Positions 58,394 through 64,000 of a DNA stretch of 64,000 bases are shown here, one piece after another. Within the stretch, counting starts at the first letter, position 1; each line of letters begins with the position of its first letter. A program made the position numbers and the translations under genes. Source of the stretch: Manihot esculenta (taxonomy: Eukaryota > Streptophyta > Magnoliopsida > Malpighiales > Euphorbiaceae); NCBI RefSeq assembly GCF_001659605.2, contig NC_035170.2, positions 21,405,190 through 21,469,189 of the forward strand. The letters run 5' to 3'. Under the pieces are notes generated by a model. The model did no database searches. It was not told the origin of the DNA and saw only the letters and a program-made list of their open reading frames with translations.

Positions 58394-60648
58394 TGTAATA
58401 CCCGGCTAGATTCTGGCATCGAAATCTCGACTTTCCGGTGGAATCTCCGTCGGAATATAGAATTCAAAGATGCCGGAGCCCTCTAGAAGGGTAAAATGTG
58501 TTTTCTAAAATGTTTTCACATGATTTTATGGTTTTAATGCAAAAGAAATTGAGTTTTGAAAAGAAAAGACCAAGGAGAACATTTCTAGGTTCGGCCGCCG
58601 AACCTCAAGTTCGGCCGCCGAACATAGGGCTGTTTAGGGGACACGTTAGGCTTCCGAAAGTGGCTTTCCTTCGGCCGCCGAACCCCATGTTCAGCCGCCG
58701 AACGTGGTGAGATTTTGGAGGCAGCTTTGGCCGCCGAAGGAGGTTTGGCCGGCCACCTATAAAAGGCCCTTTGTCCGGAAAATGAGCAAGTCTTCTCTCT
58801 CTTTTCGGGCATAGGTGAGTTCATGCTCTCCTTTGGTTGTTTTGATGTTCTTTCTCCAAATCCCTCAAGTTTTCATGAGTTTTATCTTTGTTTTGAAGAG
58901 TTTTGAGCTTAAGATCAAGTTTTGGAGTTTGGAGACCCAAGGAGCTAGATTTCTCCCATCTCCAAGTTAGGGATCGCACCAACCCTCGATCTTCAAGAGG
59001 TAAGTGTAGATCCACACCCTTTTCTTTGTTTTAAGTAAGTTTTAAGAAGTTTTGATGTATGGGATAGAGTAGATGTGCATGTTAAGGTTTATGTGGGTTT
59101 TATGCTCAATGTATGTTTATGTGATGTTATGTTGGGAGGTTTAAGTTAGTTTATGCCTTATATGCATGAGGGAGTGTGTATGCATGTTTGGGAGAGAGCA
59201 TATGAGGTTTTGGGTTGTTTTGGAAGGTTTGGAGGCTGTTTGTGTATGAGGAGGCTGAGTTCTACCATTTTGGAAGAGCTTAGGTTCGGCCGCCGAAGGG
59301 ACTTTCGGCCGCCGAACCTGCCTGTGGAGGCAAGCTTTTGGTTGCCGAACCCTGCCCTCGAAAGTTGGACTTTCGGCTCTGGAAGGGAGTTTCGGCCTCC
59401 GAAGTTGCCGCCGAACATGTATGAGTTTCGGATCTGGAAGGAACCTTCGGCCGCCGAAGGTGCCGCCGAAGGTGCATGGCTTTCGGCTCTGGAGGGACTT
59501 TCGGCCGCCGAACCTGCCGCCGAAAGTGCCCTGTCCAGCCTTCCTTTGCATGATTTCTATGGTTGTTTTAAGATGTTTTAGGGAGTTTTTGGGGAGTTGT
59601 TTAGAGTCTTGTTAGCATGTGTTTGGTCCCTCATTTGTGTCCACCTGTGTAGGATCGGACCCGAGGAACCGAGGAGGCCAGCAGTGTTAGCTGTTGCAAA
59701 GTCAGTCCAGCTTCTGCCAGAGGTGAGTAGAACTAACTCAAATGTTTTTAGCATGTTTCGCGTATCATGAATACCATGTTTATATTAGGCTGTTGCATTA
59801 GATTTCATGAAGATGTTGCATTGCATAATTTGCTGTTGATGTGGATGGACCAAGGCGATCCCAATAGCCCTAGATATGATATGTTAATGAAGTCCTGAGG
59901 AGCCCTACCGAGGGCCGGGCAATAATGAAGTCCTGAGGAGTCCCTTCGAGAGCCGGGCACCATGATATGTTACAGAAGTCCTGAGGAGCTCCTTCGAGGG
60001 TCGGGCACAGACAGAGGGAGTTTTGGAGGTCATGTCCATCCATGATGTGAAATGTTTGTGATGTGACGCATTCCATGATAGCATGTGATTTATTAAACTG
60101 TTTTTCCCTGTTCTGCTCACTGGGCTTTTTAGCTCACCCCTTTTCCCTAACCCCTAGGCTTGCAGGTCAGAGGTAGTCTAGGAAGACGTCAAGGGTAAAG
60201 GTTATGGCTTTGTAATAGATTAGCATGTTAGCATGGACATGTAACGTAAATTGATATAATATATTGTAAGATAATGTAATGTAGCGTATGATAGAGTTAT
60301 GTTTATGGATTAGTATTGTGCTTGGCCCTAAGGTCTGGTTAATCCCTTTTTGTACATGATGTATGTTATGTTTTATTGTTGAGATGTGAACCAGGCTTGA
60401 CATATGTAGTGTGGACCACACTAGGGCATTTGATGAGGGCTCTGGTGTGGGTTATATGTTTATAGTATGTTGTATGTACATGTCAAGTTTGGTATAGTAA
60501 AGGTTTTAAAGTTTTTATGTTTATGTTTGATCATGTATGGGATTATACCAGTTGTACAGGATATATGTTAGGCTTGCTACGGGTCCCGGCGGCCTTAAGC
60601 CGATCTGGATCCTAGCGCCGGTAGCGGTTCGATTTCCGGGTCGTTACA
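58394..60648 (+). repeat. 3' LTR of element F
   Basis: 2255 bp, TGTAATACCCGG to GGGTCGTTACA. Confidence 0.95.
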
Positions 60649-60653
60649 ATGAT

Positions 60654-61030
60654 CTTTTGGACATGCCCTGTTTAAGTCGGTAAAGCCCACACACATTCTC
60701 CACTTCCCCATTTTCCTTCTTAACCAGTACTACATTAGCGAGCCATGTAGAATATTGGACCTTTTTTATCAATCCTACACTTAGGAGTTTATTAACCTCC
60801 TCCTTAATCACTTGCTGCCTTTTCAGTATAAAATTTCTTTTCTTTTGTTGTACCAGTTTTATTGTCTCATCAATAGAAAGCTTATGGATGATAATAGTCA
60901 AGTCAACACCTGTTACAACTTCTGGAGACCAAGCAAAAGTGTTCACTTTGCATTTTAGCAATTCTATTAAATTATGTTTTACTTTATCACTTAACGTAAT
61001 TCCAAATTGTACCTTTTTGTTCATTTCTAG
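60654..61030 (-). pseudogene. Start of reverse transcriptase, element E
   Basis: A minus-strand frame with QQKKRNFILKRQQVIKEEVN, VGLIKKVQYSTWLANVVLVK and a degenerate end of the 'DLN+ACPKD' block. This is the RT N-terminus of Tat/Retand type. Element F interrupts it at 60648; the next RT motif (YPLPSIDKLVDST) lies on the other side at about 53650. Confidence 0.8.
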
Positions 61031-61291
61031 CTAGACTTCTTCCACTGGATTTGCTGACTCTAACTTTATATGGGAGTGTAGTTTTTCCAACATTCGATGG
61101 ACATCGTTACCTTTCTAAGGCTTTTTGTGGAGTGTCTGTAACATTCCTATGCTGATTTTTGGCTGCCTTGAATAATAGCTAATCCTCCTGGAGTTGATAG
61201 CTTTAAGACTGGCTGACCAAGTATTACGTTATAGGTGAGTGGAATGTCCACCACTGCAAACTCTATATACAGCTCCCACTTGTGCTTTTCA

Positions 61292-61930
61292 TCACCCAGC
61301 ATAAGGGAGATTAATGGTGCCTAGTATTGCCACAGTTTTATCTCCTAATCCTACTAATGGATAGGAGACTTTAGCAAAGTTATTTCTGTCTAATCCTAGT
61401 TTATTAAAAACATCCAAGGTAATGAGGTTGACAGAGCTACCTATGTAGACTAAGACCCGTCTCATGTCATACTTGTTCAATTGGGCACTAACGACTAATG
61501 GGTCATTGTGGAAAAACCCTGTCGCTTTATCTGCGGGTTTGAACTTAATCTCCTGTTTTTTCCAAGGTTTCAATTCTACAGATAAGACATCCTTAGCGAT
61601 ACAGTTGTTCTTTCCCTTACCATCGTTACGGCCTCCTGCAATTACTTGTATAATCCTCACAGGTTCACCATCAGTGATATTTTTAGGAGTTCTTACCTCA
61701 AGCTCGAGCCTCCTCTCCTCTATGTCTTTTCTAGCAAACTTTCAAAGTGTGTCGTCCCTTATCAATCTCTCGATTTTGTCTTTTATCTGCCGGTATTCCT
61801 CCATTGTACGCTTGTGATTTTCATGAAAGCGTCAATACTTAGTCCTGTGTCATCTGCCGACTTTCTCAGAATTGAGCTTGGAGGGTCATCTGACCTCTTT
61901 ATCATTTTTTCTGATCCACATTAAAATATG
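61292..61930 (-). pseudogene. Gag C-terminus and protease of element E
   Basis: The minus-strand text includes a gag end resembling 'CxFHENHKHTxEEYRQIKDKIERLIRD' in broken form (about 61750-61870), then IIQVIAGG and the protease core VLVYIGSSVNLITLDVFNKL, where the catalytic Asp-Ser/Thr-Gly has become YIGSS. It is degenerate; the gag N-terminus and 5' LTR are not in view. Confidence 0.7.
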
Positions 61931-62029
61931 TGTTCATGAGTCATTCAATGGGGTGCAAATTTTGTACTTACCTTGATCATCCCTTTCTCTGAAGACTGGA
62001 TAATTCTTGCTATCTTCTTCATACCCTTG

Positions 62030-63513
62030 CTTGTTTGAATGGTTTGGGAGGCAAAAATGTGCATGAGGAGACTGAGTTCTGCCCTTTGGAAGAACTCAGG
62101 TTCGGCAGCCGAAGGACTTTCGGCCGTCGAACCTGCCTGTGGAGGCAAACTTTTGGCTACCGAACCCTGCCCCCGAAAGTGGACTTTCGGCTCTGAAAGG
62201 GAGTTTCGACCGCCGAAGATGCACGAGTTTCGGATCTGGAAGGAACCTTCGGCCGCCGAAAGTGCTGCCGAAGGTGCATGACTTTCGACTCTGGAGGGAC
62301 TTTCGGCCGCCGAACCTGCCGCCGAAAGTGCCCTGTTCAGCTTTCCTTTGCATGATTTCTATTATTGTTTTAAGGTGTTTTAGGGAGTTTTTGAGGAGTA
62401 TTTTAGAGTCATGTTCATGTATGTTTGGTCCCTCATTTGAGTCCACCTGTGTAGGTTCGAACCCGAGGAACCAGGGACCCCAGCAGTGAGACAGCTTCTT
62501 CAGTGTCTTTTCAAAGCTAGCCTGAGGTGAGTAGAATGACTCTTTATGTTTCAAAGCAAATAATGAAAGTTTTAGCATGATTCACGCATCATGAATGCCA
62601 TGAGATCTATTAGGTTGTTCGCATTAGAATTCACGAATATGTTGCATTGCATATTATGTTGTTGATGTGGATGAACGTTGAATGATCCATTAGCCCTCGT
62701 ATGGTATGATATGATATGATGATGATACGGTACGGAAGTCCAGGAAGACCCATTCTACGTCCCTGGCACTATGTAAGAGAAAGTCCAGGAAGACCCATTC
62801 TACGTCCCTGGCACATTGGAATGTTATGACATGTTATGTAAGGGAAAGACCAGGACCCATTCTACGTTCTGGCACTATTGGAAATGTAGAGGGCTATTGG
62901 TGACAAGTTCATCTTTAATGTGAATTGTTTGTGATGTGATGCATTTTATGAAAGCATGAATTTTTAATATAATGTTTTTATTATTCTGATCACTGGGCTC
63001 TAGTAGCTCACCCCATTCCCTTAATCCCCCAGGTTTGCAGGTACGGGATAGACCAGGATGTCAGCAAGAGTAAAGTCATGTTTTATGTAATAGCTAGTTG
63101 TGGACATGAGAAAGACAATGTAATGTAAAGTATAGTAATTTAATGTAATGTAATGATGTATATTGAGGTTTAGAGTTGTGTTTGACCCTAGTATGTAAAG
63201 TTAATCCCTTTTGCACATGATCTATGCAATGTTTTAATGATGATTTATGTAAACCAAGCTTAATGTATGATATGTTACCCCATTGGAGCATTTGATGAGG
63301 GCTCCAATGTGGGGTTTTAAGTTTATGAGTTTGTGCATGCACAGGTCAAGCTTAGTAAATGAAAGAGAAAGTTTATAATTTTTATGTTTATGTTTGATCA
63401 TGTATGGGATTTAACAGGTATACAGGATGCATGTTAGGCTTGCTACGGGTCCCAGCGGCCTTATGCCGATCTGGATCCTAGCGCTGTAGCGGTCCGGTTT
63501 CCGGGTCGTTACA
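62030..63513 (+). repeat. 5'-truncated LTR of element G
   Basis: It matches the family LTR from about one third of its length (text around GGTTTGGGAGGC) to the end GGGTCGTTACA. The U3 part, the TATA box and the TG start are missing, and the junction with E's gag region at about 61935-62030 has no duplication, so it looks like a deletion or rearrangement join. Confidence 0.85.
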
Positions 63514-63516
63514 GAT

Positions 63517-63530
63517 TGGTATCAGAGCCC
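63517..63530 (+). other. Primer binding site of element G
   Basis: TGGTATCAGAGCCC, three bases after the LTR. Confidence 0.9.
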
Positions 63531-63789
63531 TAGGTTTATATGGTCGGACCTATAGAGTGTCGGGCTCATAGATGTTCTAGAAGGTCAAGCACAATAGGAA
63601 AAATCATGTCCACTAGGATAGGATGTAGAGTCCTATCTTGAATAATGATGTGAAATGCCATGATTTTATGCATGTGCATTGATGATATGCTGTGTATGTG
63701 ATGTATATGTGATGCGGGTTCATGTGTTTCCACATGAACCATACGATGCTAATGTTTTATGTGATGTGTGCTATTTTTCAGTAAGCAAG

Positions 63790-64000
63790 ATGAGAGGAAC
63801 TCGTCGATCTGCACGATTGACTGGAGTACCACCTCAGGATGAGGGCACGGATGCCCGTCCTCTTGCATTGCCTAGGGCAATGTCCTGCAGATCTAGTAGG
63901 GAGAGAGTGTCAAGGGACCCTAGAAGGTCTTTTGATGTGAGCAGAAGGGGAACAGTTCAAGGTGGAGTATCAGAAGATGTGGGGGATGATATGGATGTGG
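63790..64000 (+). CDS. gag: Start of gag, element G (runs off the window)
   Basis: From ATG 63790 the frame reads MRGTRRSARLTGVPPQDEG and stays open for 70 codons to the window end. It is closest to A and D. It retains the segment after RRG that is deleted in A. Whether the capsid and pol follow cannot be seen. Confidence 0.85.
   Translation, partial: MRGTRRSARLTGVPPQDEGTDARPLALPRAMSCRSSRERVSRDPRRSFDVSRRGTVQGGVSEDVGDDMDV

Larger units (their letters stand above)
53667..60648 (+). mobile_element. Element F: non-autonomous Tekay-family derivative
   Basis: 6982 bp: LTRs 53667-55956 and 58394-60648 with a 2.4-kb interior. It shares with B and H the missing gag capsid domain and the jump from RT to integrase's end, but keeps a decayed integrase end and chromodomain. 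The LTRs differ by many substitutions and a ~47-bp direct duplication in the 5' LTR, so F is older than H. Confidence 0.92.
53662..60653. other. Target duplication of element F (ATGAT)
   Basis: ATGAT at 53662-53666 and 60649-60653, between two adjoining parts of E's RT. Confidence 0.95.
6364..61935 (-). mobile_element. Element E: old Tat/Retand-like Ty3/gypsy element, host of the nest
   Basis: Minus-strand fragments read in the order expected of a Tat-type element: gag C-terminus and protease (61292-61920), start of RT (60654-61030), the rest of RT and RNase H (about 52690-53660), integrase (about 50930-52000). Beyond pol come ~82-bp tandem repeats and a gene on the opposite strand, as in Grande and other Tat elements with an extra antisense ORF. 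Insertions C (7904-49393) and F (53667-60648) split it. All reading frames carry stops. The limits are approximate: the left LTR probably extends beyond the solo LTR, and the right end is cut by a junction near 61935-62030. Confidence 0.65.

Overview
The window is plant nuclear DNA, almost certainly from a eudicot, built almost entirely of LTR retrotransposons nested in one another. I found no host protein-coding gene, tRNA, rRNA or CRISPR array. The A+T-rich background, plant Ty3/gypsy lineages (chromodomain Tekay/Del-type, Athila-type, Tat/Retand-type) and long LTRs point to a gene-poor, probably pericentromeric region. The dense TTCGGCCGCCGAA motifs remind me of Euphorbiaceae repeats (cassava or rubber tree), but the sequence alone does not prove that. 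Names A to H below are mine.

Layout, left to right. 1-2319 is a minus-strand chromovirus-like remnant (broken gag, PBS, one LTR). 2411-3502 is a non-autonomous Mutator-like DNA element with ~111-bp inverted ends and a 9-bp target duplication. 3503-4784 is A+T-rich DNA without a recognisable gene. 4785-6363 is an Athila-family solo LTR (duplication GTGAC). From about 6364 to 61935 lies element E, an old minus-strand Tat/Retand-like element. Its pol runs from about 61930 down to 50930. Beyond pol come ~82-bp tandem repeats and a plus-strand 'antisense' gene with its own TATA box and a coiled-coil C-terminus. E is split by Athila-like element C (7904-49393), which has gag and protease only, and by F (53667-60648). 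C is in turn split by A (11522-29029, plus), H (29803-36808, minus) and D (39153-48947, minus). A's 3' LTR is split by B (19639-27234, plus). 62030-64000 is a 5'-truncated LTR and the gag start of one more element, G, running off the window.

Five-base target duplications support C (imperfect), A, B, D, F, H and the solo LTR, so the order of events can be read: E, then C and F; A, H and D into C; B into A. D and H have the most similar LTR pairs and are the youngest.

D is the nearest to a full-length autonomous Tekay element, with gag, protease, RT, RNase H, DDE integrase and chromodomain nearly open. It carries one TGA inside the zinc knuckle and a DPG protease motif. A is an older relative with a gag frameshift and three stops. 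B, F and H are gutted relatives that lack the same capsid part of gag and the same RT-to-integrase block. They keep the PBS, leader, gag N-terminus, zinc knuckle, a hairpin and the polypurine tract. I infer that they are one non-autonomous lineage moved in trans by D-like elements.

The most interesting signals are cis-structures that do not code: dyad arrays with GCC-box cores in the LTRs, a variable slot of repeated hairpins with compensatory changes, and a hairpin with an RGGA loop beside the polypurine tract in both the Tekay-type and Athila-type elements.
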